DNA from: Desulfuromonas soudanensis
GTDB lineage: Bacteria > Desulfobacterota > Desulfuromonadia > Desulfuromonadales > WTL
Assembly (NCBI RefSeq): GCF_001278055.1
Contig: NZ_CP010802.1
Coordinates: 3,348,001-3,412,000, forward strand
Direction of reading: 5' to 3'
Length of the DNA: 64,000 nucleotides
Below, piece by piece: positions 51,702 to 60,621 of this stretch (its first letter is position 1; every line of letters starts with the position of its first letter). The position numbers and the translations under genes are program-made. The notes under the pieces were generated by a model. It saw nothing but the letters and a program-made list of their open reading frames with translations. It was not told the origin of the DNA and made no database searches.

Positions 51702-51727
51702 CAACCCGCATTGAAAGGAGATTTGGC

Positions 51728-52315
51728 ATGAAGACGTTTCTGAGCATCCTCAGCCTGTGCGCCCTTCTGGTTCTCCCCGGCCAGGCCCAGGCCTACAGCG
51801 TCGGTCTCAACCCGGCGGACCAGACGATTTTCCTGGGAACCACCGCCCCGGTCGACATCAATCTCGTCCTGACCGGCACCGAGGCCCTCTTCGGATTCGA
51901 TCTGGCTCTCACGTTCGATCCGGCCCTCGTCGGCTTCGACAGCTTCAGCACCTCCCTGCTCGATCCTTCCGACCCCTTCAATCCTCTCTTCGATTACCTG
52001 GGGGGCTTCACCTTTGAACCGACGGTCGATCCGACCGTCATCTCATTCAGCGGCACTTTTCTTCCCTGGGATGTCCTCACGGAGCCGCTCTCCGGCAGCT
52101 TCACCCTGGCGTCGCTGAACTTCACCGGAATCGGTCTGGGGACCTCTCCCCTCACCCTGACGGGGGAGCTCGACCTCGGCAATGCCGGCCTCGATCCGGT
52201 GAATGTCGCCGGCAGCGTCACTGTGGCGCCGGTTCCGGAGCCGGGCACGTTCCTCCTTCTCGGCCTCGGCCTGGCCGGGATCGTCGGCTATCGCAGGCGT
52301 TTCAACCGGGGCTAA
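51728..52315 (+). CDS. PEP-CTERM protein with cohesin-like domain
   Basis: The 195-residue exported protein has a signal peptide (MKTFLSILSLCALLVLPGQAQA). Its beta-rich body (about 24-165) follows the cohesin plan: a start such as LNPADQTIFLGTTAPVDINL, then LFGFDLALTFDPALVGF, then GSFTLASLNFTG. A canonical PEP-CTERM tail ends it: PVPEPGTFLLLGLGLAGIVG and YRRRF. PEP-CTERM tails are recognised by exosortase and lead to membrane processing and surface or matrix delivery. Strong AAAGGAG precedes ATG 51728. It sits 26 bases after an oxidase that ends in a dockerin, so it may be the anchor that docks it. The cohesin assignment is by pattern only. Confidence 0.82.
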   Translation: MKTFLSILSLCALLVLPGQAQAYSVGLNPADQTIFLGTTAPVDINLVLTGTEALFGFDLALTFDPALVGFDSFSTSLLDPSDPFNPLFDYLGGFTFEPTVDPTVISFSGTFLPWDVLTEPLSGSFTLASLNFTGIGLGTSPLTLTGELDLGNAGLDPVNVAGSVTVAPVPEPGTFLLLGLGLAGIVGYRRRFNRG

Positions 52316-52336
52316 CCCCTCCTCTCCCTGAAGATC

Positions 52337-52369
52337 AAGAGCGGCAGCCCGGCCGGGGCTGCCGCTCTT
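52337..52369 (+). terminator. Hairpin after the PEP-CTERM gene
   Basis: A 14-bp stem (AAGAGCGGCAGCCC and its complement) with a 5-base loop; no T-run, so termination would be imperfect or it serves as a 3' stabiliser. Confidence 0.55.
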
Positions 52370-52499
52370 GCCGGCGCAGATCTCGAACGGTGGCACGGGC
52401 GATTTTTTTTGCTATCATCGTCTCATGCCGGCCCCTACGGAACAGACCCCCATGTAACGCAATGCCCCCCACCGCTTCTGGCCGAGGAAAGGAACAGGG

Positions 52500-53205
52500 A
52501 TGAACAAGGGATTACCAACGATTCTGGTTCTGGCTCTCACCGGAGGATGCTGCTGGGCCTCCGAACCGGTCGACCTGAAGACCGAGACCGCCCAGATCAA
52601 CTACAGTGTCGGCTACCAGATCGGCGGCGACTTCAAGCGACAGGGGGTCGTCCTCGATTCCCCGGCGCTGGTGCAGGGAATCGAGGATGCCCTCCGGATG
52701 TCAGGCCCCCGGATCACCCCTGAGGTGATGGAGACCACCCTGAAGACCCTGAAACAGAGAATCGACGCCGAACAAAAAGGACAGAGACTTGCGCAGCTGG
52801 AAAGATACCGGGGAGAGGGGCGGGATTTTCTCGACGCCAATGGCAAAAAAGAGGGGGTCGTCACCCTGCCGAGCGGACTCCAGTACCGGATTCTTCAGGA
52901 GGGACTCGGGCCGCGCCCGACCCTCTCGGATGCGGTCACCGTGCACTACCGCGGCACCAGGATCGACGGGTCGGAGTTCGACAGCAGTTATCGCCGCAAG
53001 GAACCGGCGACCTTCCCCCTGACCAACGTCATCCCGGGCTGGCAGGAGGCGCTGCCGCTGATGAGGGAGGGGGGGGCGCTGGCAACTCTTCATTCCCGCC
53101 GACCTCGCCTTCGGGGAACGGGGCCCCCTGGCCGAACAGGTGGTCATCTACGAGATCGAGCTCCTCAGGGTGAACCGGCCATTGCCGGACTCCCCTCCGG
53201 GGTGA
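52500..53205 (+). pseudogene. FKBP-type peptidyl-prolyl isomerase, frameshifted in a G8 run
   Basis: The reading frame has a signal peptide (MNKGLPTILVLALTGGCCWA, possible lipobox GGC), the FKBP_N helical domain (YSVGYQIGGDFKRQG) and most of the FKBP fold (LPSGLQYRILQEG, DGSEFDSSYRRKEPATFPLTNVIPGW). At the run of eight G (53069-53076), after LMREG, the frame shifts. With seven G the protein would continue RWQLFIPADLAFGERGPLAEQVV and end at 53205 with about 234 residues, exactly the family C-terminus. As it stands the frame runs on to 53303 with an Arg/Pro-rich tail. This is a broken gene, slippage-controlled gene, or sequencing error. Architecture equals the intact gene at 10067. Confidence 0.85.
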
Positions 53206-53250
53206 GTCCGGGCCCCTTCTCCCCTCGGGTCCCACCCGCTCTTCGATCGA

Positions 53251-53288
53251 ACAAAAAAAGCCCCCGTAATAAACGGGGGCTTTTTTGT
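53251..53288. terminator. Bidirectional terminator between FKBP and ilvE
   Basis: AGCCCCCGT/ACGGGGGCT stem flanked by A7 and T6; it serves both convergent genes. Confidence 0.9.
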
Positions 53289-53305
53289 TTGCGTAAGAAA
53301 TGAGC

Positions 53306-54370
53306 TCAGAGAATTTCCACCCAGCCGTGGGGGTCGGGGATCTTCCCGCACTGAATGCCGGTGAGGGTCTCGTAGAGTTTCAGGGTCAGCTCTCCGGCCT
53401 GGCCGCCGCCCATGGCCACGGTGCGATCGCGGTAGGTGACCGTCCCCACCGGGGAGACGACCACGGCGGTGCCGGTGCCGAAGGCCTCGGTCAGGCGCCC
53501 GCTTTCGGCGCCGTCGAGAATCTCGTCGACGGAGAGGGCCCGCTCCTCCACCTCGACCCCCAGTTCGCGCACCAGGGTGAGGATCGAGCGCCGGGTGATG
53601 CCGTCGAGGATCGTCCCCTTGAGGGGGGAAGTCACCAGCTTGCCGTCGTAGAGGAAGCAGATGTTCATGCTGCCGACCTCTTCCACATACTTGCGGTGCA
53701 CGGCGTCGAGCCAGAGAACCTGATCGAACCCCTTCTCCGTGGCCTCCATGGCGGCGCGCAGGCTGGCGGCGTAGTTGCCGCCGGTCTTGGCTTCGCCGGT
53801 GCCGCCGGGGGAGACCCGCACGTATTCGTCGGAAATCCAGATCTTGACGGGGCTTAAGCCCCCCTTGTAATAGGCGCCGACGGGGGAGAGAATGATGTAG
53901 CACAGGTACTTGCTCGACGGCCTGACGCCAAGAGCCGCCTCGACGCCGATCATCGTCGGCCGGATGTAGAGACTCGTCCCTTCGCTGCGGGGGACCCAGT
54001 CTCTCTCAAGTTTCACCAGTTGCTTCAGCGCCTGGAGAAAGAAATCCTCGTCGACTTCGGGCATGCACATCCGGGTGGCGCTGCGGTTGAAACGGCGGAT
54101 GTTGTCCCGGGGACGGAAGAGAGCGATGGCGCCATCGGGCCGCCGGAAGGCCTTGAGCCCCTCGAAAATCTCCTGGGAGTAATGGAAGACCATCGCCGCC
54201 GGGTCGATGGCGAAGGGACCGTAGGGCTGGATCCGCGGCGAATGCCAACCCTTCCCCGCATCGTACTCCATGACGAACATCCGGTCGGTGAACTGCTTGC
54301 CGAATGCCAGTTGCGACTCATCCTCGATGCGAGGCTTTTTTTCCGCGAGGGGCAAAAGTTGAATCTCCAT
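53306..54370 (-). CDS. ilvE: Branched-chain amino acid aminotransferase
   Basis: A PLP enzyme of fold type IV (354 residues from ATG 54370; the longer frame adds 19 unlikely residues). It interconverts Leu/Ile/Val and their 2-oxo acids with glutamate. The PLP-lysine is in TGEAKTGGNYAASLRA. YSQEIFEGLKAFR and the phosphate-binding TILDGITRRSILTL and GTGTAVVVSPVG segments fit class II (eukaryote-like) BCATs. It converges on the broken FKBP gene. A small gene of unknown function lies upstream on the same strand. Confidence 0.95.
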   Translation of the reverse strand: MEIQLLPLAEKKPRIEDESQLAFGKQFTDRMFVMEYDAGKGWHSPRIQPYGPFAIDPAAMVFHYSQEIFEGLKAFRRPDGAIALFRPRDNIRRFNRSATRMCMPEVDEDFFLQALKQLVKLERDWVPRSEGTSLYIRPTMIGVEAALGVRPSSKYLCYIILSPVGAYYKGGLSPVKIWISDEYVRVSPGGTGEAKTGGNYAASLRAAMEATEKGFDQVLWLDAVHRKYVEEVGSMNICFLYDGKLVTSPLKGTILDGITRRSILTLVRELGVEVEERALSVDEILDGAESGRLTEAFGTGTAVVVSPVGTVTYRDRTVAMGGGQAGELTLKLYETLTGIQCGKIPDPHGWVEIL

Positions 54371-54498
54371 AGTCCGGGGGGCCTCCGATATCAGGAAATA
54401 TAAGGAAACAGGAACGATATCTATCACAATCTACCGTCGCCAGGCAAGGGCAATTGCCTGACCCTCTCCGCCCCGGATCCCGACCCTCCCTCCCTGAA

Positions 54499-54678
54499 TT
54501 AAACCGGCTCCTTTTTCGGCAGTTCACGCTCCAGGCGGCTGTCGCCGTAGAGGAGATTTTTTACATTGAGCGCCTCCTCTTCCTCGCGGAAGCGCTTGCG
54601 CAGTTTGTCGTACTCGGCGCGGTCCGCCGGGTTGTTGAGACGGTAACCCATGTCGCCGATTCTCCACAGATCTTCCAT
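54499..54678 (-). CDS. Small charged protein of unknown function
   Basis: The 59-residue soluble protein (MEDLWRIGDMGYRLNN..., then an acidic and basic helix DRAEYDKLRKRFREEEEA) has AAGGAG six bases before ATG 54678. It is helical and coiled-coil-like, without Cys or membrane segment. It lies between the helicase and ilvE genes on the same strand. I do not recognise a family. Confidence 0.65.
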   Translation of the reverse strand: MEDLWRIGDMGYRLNNPADRAEYDKLRKRFREEEEALNVKNLLYGDSRLERELPKKEPV

Positions 54679-54957
54679 GCCGCTCTCCTTGGTTGACAGA
54701 CGCCAGAACACTCCCCATCCCCTGCCGCCATGCTACCAGCAACCGCCTGCCGGTCAAGGTATTTTTTACTATAAATGTTATAACGCCGTTATGATTTCCC
54801 CCCTTTTCCCGGCGACGGAAATCGGCTCGCTTTCGGATTTTCAGGGGAAAAGGGGGGATGGGGACGGGAGGGGGAGTGTTTGGAAGCGGGCCGGAATGGG
54901 GGGAGAGGAATTTGCGGAAAAGACCGAGGGCGCCGGGTTCGACGCCCCGGCCCCCCT

Positions 54958-56997
54958 TTAGTCCCCGAGGAGGGACTTCATGCTGGAGAAAAAATTGCTG
55001 GCCATCGCCTCCTCCTCTTCCGGGGAGGCCTCCGGGCGCCCCTTGCTCTGCTGGGTGCAGAGAAGTTCGGCGGGGATCTCGGCGAGAAAACGGCTCGGCT
55101 CCCGGGGGAGCATCTTGCCGTACTTCTTGCGCCGCGCCGCCCCCAGAAGCGTGAGGACCTGCCGGGCCCGGGTGATGCCGACATAGCACAGCCGCCTCTC
55201 CTCGTCGACATCCACATGCTCCCCCACCGACTTCTGGTGGGGGAGGAATCCCTCCTCCATCCCCACCAGGAAGATATAGGGGTATTCGAGTCCCTTGCTG
55301 GAGTGGAGGCTCATGAGGATCACCGCGTCCTGGGCCAGCTTGGCGTCCTTCCCCCCCCGCGGCGGCTCGTCCCGATCGAGGAGGGAGACCTTGGAGAGAA
55401 AACCGGCCAGGGTCGGCTGCTCGTCCCGCTCCTGGTAGGAGGCCAGGGCATTGATCACCTCGCCGACGTTCTCCACCCGGCGGCGCGCCTTTTTCGGATC
55501 GTCGGCGGTGCGGTAGAGCTCCTCCTCGATGTGCAGGGTTTCGAGGAATTCGCGCCCCAGGGCGGCAAGATCGGCGGTGGAAGAAAAACGCGCCCGGAAC
55601 CCCTCCATCAGGGCGACGAAATCGGCGAGGGCGCGATGGGCCTTCTCCCCCAGCTCCTCGCTCCCCGGCGGGTCGCGCAGGACGTCCCAGAGAGGGCGCT
55701 GCTCCTCCGTCGAGACGCGGATCAGCCTGTCGGCGGTCGTCTCGCCAATCCCCCTTTTGGGGAAGTTGAGGATCCGCAGGAGATTGACCTCGTCCCGGGG
55801 GTTGACCAGCACCTTGAAGTAGGCGACGGTGTCCTTGACTTCCTTGCGGTCGAAGAACTGCTGGCCGCCGATGAGGACGTAGGGGATGTTCTCGTAGCGC
55901 AGCTGTTCCTCGAAGGCCCGGGACTGGGCGTTGGTCCGGTAGAGGATGGCAAAGTCCCGGTAGGCGAGATCGTGGCGGAAACGGGCGCCGTGAATCCGTT
56001 CCACCACCTCCCGGGCCTCGTCCTCGGCGTCTTCGCAGCACAGGTAATCGACGAGGGGACCGCTCTCCCCGGAGGTCCACAGCGCCTTTTCCTTGCGCTG
56101 GCCATTGTTTTTGATCACCGCGTTGGCGGCGGCGAGGATGTTGCCGGTGGAGCGGTAGTTCTGCTCGAGCTTGATGACCGTCGTCCCGGGGAAATCCTTT
56201 TCGAAGCCGAGGATATTGCCGAGATCGGCGCCGCGCCAGCCGTAGATCGACTGGTCGTCGTCCCCGACCACGCACAGGTTGCCGTGCACCAGGGCCAGGG
56301 AGCGCAGCAGCAGGTACTGGGCGGCGTTGGTATCCTGGTACTCGTCGACCATGAGATAGCGGTAGCGCTGCTGATACTTGGCCAACACCTCGGGGTGCTC
56401 CCGGAAGAGGCGGACGGTGAGCATGATGATGTCGTCGAAATCGATGGCGTTGTAGGCCTTGAGGGCCTTCTGGTAGCGGGGATAGATCTCCGCGGCCAGG
56501 TATTCGTAGTCGTCGTGGTGGCGAACCAGGAACTGCTCGGGGGAGATGAGGCGGTTCTTGGCGTCGGAGATCAGAAAGAGGACCCGGTCGGCGTCGAACC
56601 TGCGCCCGTCGAGGCTGTGCGCCTGGATCAGGTCCCGCACCAGGCGCCCCTGGTCGGCGGTGCCGTAGATGGAAAAATTCTTCTTGTAGCCGAGGCGTTC
56701 GATGTCTTCCTTGAGAATCCGCACGCAGAGGGAATGGAAGGTGGAGATAATCATCCCCTTCACGTTCTTGCGCCCCACCAGTTCCTCGACCCGCTCCTTC
56801 ATTTCCCGGGCCGCCTTGTTGGTGAAGGTCACGGCGAGAATCTGCTCGGCGGGAACCCCCCGCTGCAGCCGAAGGTAGGCGATGCGGCAGGTGATGACCC
56901 GGGTCTTCCCCGAGCCGGCGCCGGCCAAAAGGAGCAGGGGCCCTTCGCCGTGGCGCACCGCGGTGAGCTGTTCCTTGTTGAGGGTACTGAGATCCAT
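54958..56997 (-). CDS. UvrD/PcrA/Rep-type superfamily 1 DNA helicase
   Basis: A 679-residue ATP-dependent 3'-5' helicase. SF1A motifs in order: Q-motif LNKEQLTAV, Walker A LAGAGSGKT (about 24-32), motif Ia TFTNKAAREM, motif II VDEYQDTN, motif III VGDDDQSIYGWRGA, motif IV LEQNYRSTGNIL, motif V MSLHSSKGLEYPYIFLVGMEEG, and motif VI RRLCYVGITRAR. Proteins of this group unwind DNA in repair, replication restart and removal of RecA. Rep and PcrA cannot be separated by eye. The C-terminus is short. The ribosome site is weak (AGG). The frame between 54679 and 54957 contains no other gene. Confidence 0.95.
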   Translation of the reverse strand: MDLSTLNKEQLTAVRHGEGPLLLLAGAGSGKTRVITCRIAYLRLQRGVPAEQILAVTFTNKAAREMKERVEELVGRKNVKGMIISTFHSLCVRILKEDIERLGYKKNFSIYGTADQGRLVRDLIQAHSLDGRRFDADRVLFLISDAKNRLISPEQFLVRHHDDYEYLAAEIYPRYQKALKAYNAIDFDDIIMLTVRLFREHPEVLAKYQQRYRYLMVDEYQDTNAAQYLLLRSLALVHGNLCVVGDDDQSIYGWRGADLGNILGFEKDFPGTTVIKLEQNYRSTGNILAAANAVIKNNGQRKEKALWTSGESGPLVDYLCCEDAEDEAREVVERIHGARFRHDLAYRDFAILYRTNAQSRAFEEQLRYENIPYVLIGGQQFFDRKEVKDTVAYFKVLVNPRDEVNLLRILNFPKRGIGETTADRLIRVSTEEQRPLWDVLRDPPGSEELGEKAHRALADFVALMEGFRARFSSTADLAALGREFLETLHIEEELYRTADDPKKARRRVENVGEVINALASYQERDEQPTLAGFLSKVSLLDRDEPPRGGKDAKLAQDAVILMSLHSSKGLEYPYIFLVGMEEGFLPHQKSVGEHVDVDEERRLCYVGITRARQVLTLLGAARRKKYGKMLPREPSRFLAEIPAELLCTQQSKGRPEASPEEEEAMASNFFSSMKSLLGD

Positions 56998-57425
56998 ATC
57001 GACCTGAATTTTAAATCAGAAAAAAATCGGAGGCGGGGCGCTGCCGGGGCGGAGGAGGGAAAAATCCCTATCCGTCGCCGGCAACCATAGCACGGGGCCG
57101 AGTTGCGGCACAAGCGGGGGGAAAAATATGCGCTTCCAGTCCATATAACCGCTTGATTTCTGCTGCGGTTTTAGGTATCTTCCGCGCCATGATTAAATTT
57201 GTGGTATTTTTCGCCGGAATCGTCTGGGCCTCCCTCCTCCTCATCTCCTGGGGCGGCGCCTGACCTACTCCAGTGCCAGGCCCCTCCGGGCCGGCGCGCC
57301 TCCCGGAACATTCCGGGCAACATCGCCTTCTCCGGCGCGTAGGGAAACCTGTCCCTGACGCCCCCCTCCCCTTCCGCTGAACCGACCCGACCCCGAAAAA
57401 ACATCCCCGCGCCTCCCCCTTCTCC
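56998..57425. other. Gap between helicase and radical SAM genes
   Basis: A 428-base region with no gene of normal size. It holds a 24-codon frame at 57189-57263 and otherwise Pro/Arg-rich shadow frames without ribosome sites. No terminator or RNA is recognised. Confidence 0.4.
57189..57263 (+). CDS. Possible 24-residue single-helix membrane peptide
   Basis: ATG 57189 opens MIKFVVFFAGIVWASLLLIS followed by WGGA and a stop: one uninterrupted hydrophobic helix. The upstream region is AT-rich for this genome but the ribosome site is weak. It could be a small membrane protein of the kind often missed by annotation, or chance. Confidence 0.25.
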   Translation: MIKFVVFFAGIVWASLLLISWGGA

Positions 57426-58361
57426 TCAGGGAGCGCCCGATCCATCCCCCCTCCAGAGACTCCCCTGCCGGGTGCCGCGCCGGGCCAGCTCGTCGTCGAT
57501 GGCGTTGAGAACCTCCCACTTGTTGAGGGACCACAGGGGGGCGAGAAGATAATCCCGCGGTCCGTCGCCGGTGAGGCGGTGGATCAGGGTTTTCGGATGG
57601 AGCCGTTCGATGAAATCGGCGGCCAGGGCCACGTATTCCCCCTGTTCCAGCACCTTCACGCCCCCCCCGAGGTAGAGATCCCCCAGCGCCGTCCCCGCCA
57701 GGATGTGCAGGAGGTGGATCTTGATGCCGTCGACCTGCAGCCGCCCCATTTCCTCCGCCGTGGCGAGGATCTCCTCTTTCCCCTCGCCGGGCAGGCCGAT
57801 GATGACGTGGACGCAGACCCGCACCCCCCGCTCCCTGAGCGCCGCATGGGCCTCGAGGAAGGTCCGGTAGTCGTGGCCGCGCCGCAGGAAACCGAGGGTG
57901 GCGTCGTGAACGCTCTGCAGCCCGAGCTCCAGCCACAGATAGGTGCGGCGGTGGTACTCGGCGAGCAGGTCGACAACGGCCGGCGGCAGGCAGTCGGGGC
58001 GGGTTCCCACCGCCAGGCCGACCACGCCGGAGACGCCCAGGGCCTCGTCATACAGGGCCTGCAGCCTCTCGGGGGGGGCGTGGGTGTTGGAGAAGGGCTG
58101 AAAATAGGCGAGGAACTGCCGGGCCTTGTACTTGCGGATCATCACTTCCTTGCCGTGCTCGAGCTGAGCGGCGACAGAAACGCCGCGGGCGATCCCCACC
58201 GACCCCGAGCCGGAAGGGTCGCAGAAGAGGCACCCCGGCCGACTCCGGGTTCCCCCCCGGTTGGGGCAGGTGAATCCGGCGTCAACGGAAATCTTGTGCA
58301 CCCGTCCGCCGAAACGGTCCTTGAACTCGCGGGAAATCAACCGGTAGCGCTTCTCATCCAT
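57426..58361 (-). CDS. Radical SAM protein, YhcC family (TIGR01212)
   Basis: The 311-residue protein contains a radical SAM barrel. The cluster-binding cysteines lie in FTCPNRGGTRSRPGCLFC (about residues 30-47), with the wider first spacing typical of YhcC/TIGR01212 proteins. LELGLQSVHDATLGFLRRGHD and VHVIIGLPGEGKEEIL are further family segments. The role is thought to be in RNA or cofactor modification but is not established. It is divergent from the GAF kinase gene, 148 bases apart. Confidence 0.9.
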   Translation of the reverse strand: MDEKRYRLISREFKDRFGGRVHKISVDAGFTCPNRGGTRSRPGCLFCDPSGSGSVGIARGVSVAAQLEHGKEVMIRKYKARQFLAYFQPFSNTHAPPERLQALYDEALGVSGVVGLAVGTRPDCLPPAVVDLLAEYHRRTYLWLELGLQSVHDATLGFLRRGHDYRTFLEAHAALRERGVRVCVHVIIGLPGEGKEEILATAEEMGRLQVDGIKIHLLHILAGTALGDLYLGGGVKVLEQGEYVALAADFIERLHPKTLIHRLTGDGPRDYLLAPLWSLNKWEVLNAIDDELARRGTRQGSLWRGDGSGAP

Positions 58362-58413
58362 GACCGCACTATGTCACAGCTCCTGCGCCCAGACAAGAAG
58401 GCGCATTCCCTCC

Positions 58414-58441
58414 TTGCCTGAGCCGGCCTTTCTGCTATGCT
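58414..58441 (+). promoter_or_regulatory. Sigma-70-type promoter candidate of the GAF kinase gene
   Basis: TTGCCT (58414-58419) and TATGCT (58436-58441) are separated by 16 bases, 68 bases before ATG 58510. Confidence 0.4.
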
Positions 58442-58509
58442 TATGCTTTGTTTTCACTGGACATTTCCGCGGCCGACCGGCCGTGCCGCCGATGAATCAG
58501 GGGACCGTC

Positions 58510-60174
58510 ATGGAACCGGGCTGCTGCTGGCACAAGGACCATATCACCGCCGCCGACTGCGAGGCCCTGCGGCCGGGGGACGAGGGACTCCTCTTCAACC
58601 GCAAGCAGCGCTTTCTCCAGCGCTGCCTCGAATGCCCGCGCTTCCTCGAAGACCTGCAGTCCCAAAGAGGGGGAGACAACGACCTCTCCTCGCTCTTCCC
58701 CTATGCCATCGAGGAGCTCCTGGCGCTGCGCGCCCAGAACCGATCCCTCGAAAGCCAGATGGTGTGGCGCAACCGCGAGATCAAATTTCTCCACGAAGTC
58801 AGTCTGGTGCTGCAGACCTCCGTCGATATCGACGAGGTCATCGCCATGGCCCTGACCGCCGTCACCGCCGGCAAGGGGTTCGGCCTCAACCGGGCGATCC
58901 TCCTTCTGGTCGACAAGGAACGACAGTTTCTCAAGGGATATTTCGCCCTCGGCCCCCGGGAAAATGCCGACGCCGGACGGATCTGGAAGGAGATAGAGGA
59001 GCACGACTACACCCTGCGGGAGATGGCCCAGCTCTTCTTCGAGCACAAGATGGCCGACGAGCGGGAGAAGTTCCGCGACCTTCTGGAGGTCCTGACCACC
59101 CCCCTGAACCGCACGGATCACCTCTTTGTGCGGACTCTCAATGACCAGCAGTCCCGGCATATTACCGATCTTTTTGCCGAACCCGGCATCGATCCTGCGC
59201 AACTGGCCGCCCTGGGGGTCGGCGAGGTGATCCTCGTCCCCCTGGTGAGCAAGAATCGGCGCATCGGCCTTTTGCTGGCGGACAACATCATCAACCGCAG
59301 CCCGATCACCACCGAAGATCTCCACTCCCTGGAGACCTTCGTCCTCCCCATGTCCTACGCCATCGAGCGGGCCTTTCTCTATGAACGGCTCCAGGAGGAG
59401 CTGACCAAACTCACCGGAGCCAATCGCCGCCTGCGCCAACAGCAGGAGCTGATCCTGCGCATGGAGAAGATGGCCCTGGTCGGCAAAATCACCGCCAACA
59501 TCGCCCACTCCATCCGCAACCCGCTGACGATCATTGGCGGCTTCGCCCGCACCCTGATCAAGAGCACCCCCGGGGACAATCCCAACCGCCAGTACATCGA
59601 GTCGATCGTCCGCGAGGCCCGGCGGCTCGAGGAAGTCCTCCAGGAGGCGCTCAACTATTCGGAATCGCTCCATCCGACCCTCGATTCCTGGGACATCAAC
59701 CAGCTGATCGCCGGGGTCTATACCGGGTTGCGGGAAGATCTGGAGGCGGGAGGCGTGCAGTGCCAGCTCCTTCTCGACCGGCAGCTCCCCCTGGTGCGCA
59801 TCGACTACAAGAAGATGACCTACTGCATCCGCAGCATCGTCATCAACGCCCTGGAAGCGATGCCCCGGGGAGGAAATCTGGAAGTGCGCACCGTCCCCGG
59901 GGAGGGGGAGCTCCTCATCGTCATCAGCGACACCGGAAGCGGCATGGCCCCGGAAACGATCGACGCCGCCACGACCCCGTTTTTCTCCACCAAGGAGCAG
60001 GGGAGCGGACTCGGCCTCACCCTCTGCGCACGCATCCTCGAGGGGCACGGCGCACGCCTGGAGATCGACAGCGCCAGAGAAAGCGGCACCACCGTCACAC
60101 TGCACCTGCCGGTACCCGAAGCCACCCGCCCCGAGCCGGGTGAAGCCACCACCCCCCAAGGAGACATGCCATGA
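58510..60174 (+). CDS. Cytoplasmic GAF-domain sensor histidine kinase with N-terminal Cys cluster
   Basis: The 554-residue protein starts at ATG 58510 (AGGGGA five bases ahead; an in-frame ATG at 58492 lacks a site). Residues 1-45 carry a Cys/His cluster (CCWHKDH, ADC, RCLECPRF), which could bind a metal or an Fe-S cluster. A coiled coil (about 60-95), GAF domain (about 100-290), HisKA with H333 in NIAHSIRNP and HATPase (SDTGSGMAP, GSGLGLTL) follow. No membrane helix is present, so it senses an intracellular signal. The receiver gene overlaps by four bases (ATGA). Confidence 0.9.
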   Translation: MEPGCCWHKDHITAADCEALRPGDEGLLFNRKQRFLQRCLECPRFLEDLQSQRGGDNDLSSLFPYAIEELLALRAQNRSLESQMVWRNREIKFLHEVSLVLQTSVDIDEVIAMALTAVTAGKGFGLNRAILLLVDKERQFLKGYFALGPRENADAGRIWKEIEEHDYTLREMAQLFFEHKMADEREKFRDLLEVLTTPLNRTDHLFVRTLNDQQSRHITDLFAEPGIDPAQLAALGVGEVILVPLVSKNRRIGLLLADNIINRSPITTEDLHSLETFVLPMSYAIERAFLYERLQEELTKLTGANRRLRQQQELILRMEKMALVGKITANIAHSIRNPLTIIGGFARTLIKSTPGDNPNRQYIESIVREARRLEEVLQEALNYSESLHPTLDSWDINQLIAGVYTGLREDLEAGGVQCQLLLDRQLPLVRIDYKKMTYCIRSIVINALEAMPRGGNLEVRTVPGEGELLIVISDTGSGMAPETIDAATTPFFSTKEQGSGLGLTLCARILEGHGARLEIDSARESGTTVTLHLPVPEATRPEPGEATTPQGDMP

Positions 60175-60533
60175 CACGACTGCTGGTCGTCGATGACGAG
60201 CGGGACATCCGCCACCTCTACGCCGCCGAACTCGAGGATGAAGGTTACGAGGTGGAGACCGCCGGCACCGGCCGGGAAGCCGCCGAGATCCTCGAACGGA
60301 AGGATTTCGACCTGATCGTCCTCGACATCCAGATGAAGGGGGAGAGCGGCCTGCAGATCCTGCAGAACATCGTCCGGAAAAAATCGGATCTGCCGGTCAT
60401 CCTCTGCACCGCCTTCAGCTGCTACAAGGACGACTTCTCCTCCTGGCTCGCCGACGGCTACGTCGTGAAGAGTTCCGACCTCTCCGAGCTGAAAAGCGAA
60501 ATCCGCCGGGTGCTGGCCAAGCAGCAGCCCTGA
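60171..60533 (+). CDS. Stand-alone receiver domain protein
   Basis: A 120-residue CheY-like protein with an acidic pair (VVDDE), phospho-acceptor D52 (VLDIQMKG), T in LCTAFS and K in VKSSDL. It has no output domain. It is translationally coupled to the GAF kinase, so it is its partner. The target must be another protein: a phosphorelay, a motor or an unlinked output domain. Confidence 0.92.
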   Translation: MTRLLVVDDERDIRHLYAAELEDEGYEVETAGTGREAAEILERKDFDLIVLDIQMKGESGLQILQNIVRKKSDLPVILCTAFSCYKDDFSSWLADGYVVKSSDLSELKSEIRRVLAKQQP

Positions 60534-60621
60534 AGCAAAAAAAAGCCGGCCAAGATGTCCCTGACCGGTGCTCAAATTCCTGAACCCCTGCGCCCGTTTT
60601 AATCACGAGGAGGATCCACGC

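Noticed and set aside
48960-51704. 914-codon open frame on the minus strand
   Set aside because: It is antisense to the multicopper oxidase, which has all copper motifs, a signal peptide and a ribosome site. The antisense product has no recognisable motif.
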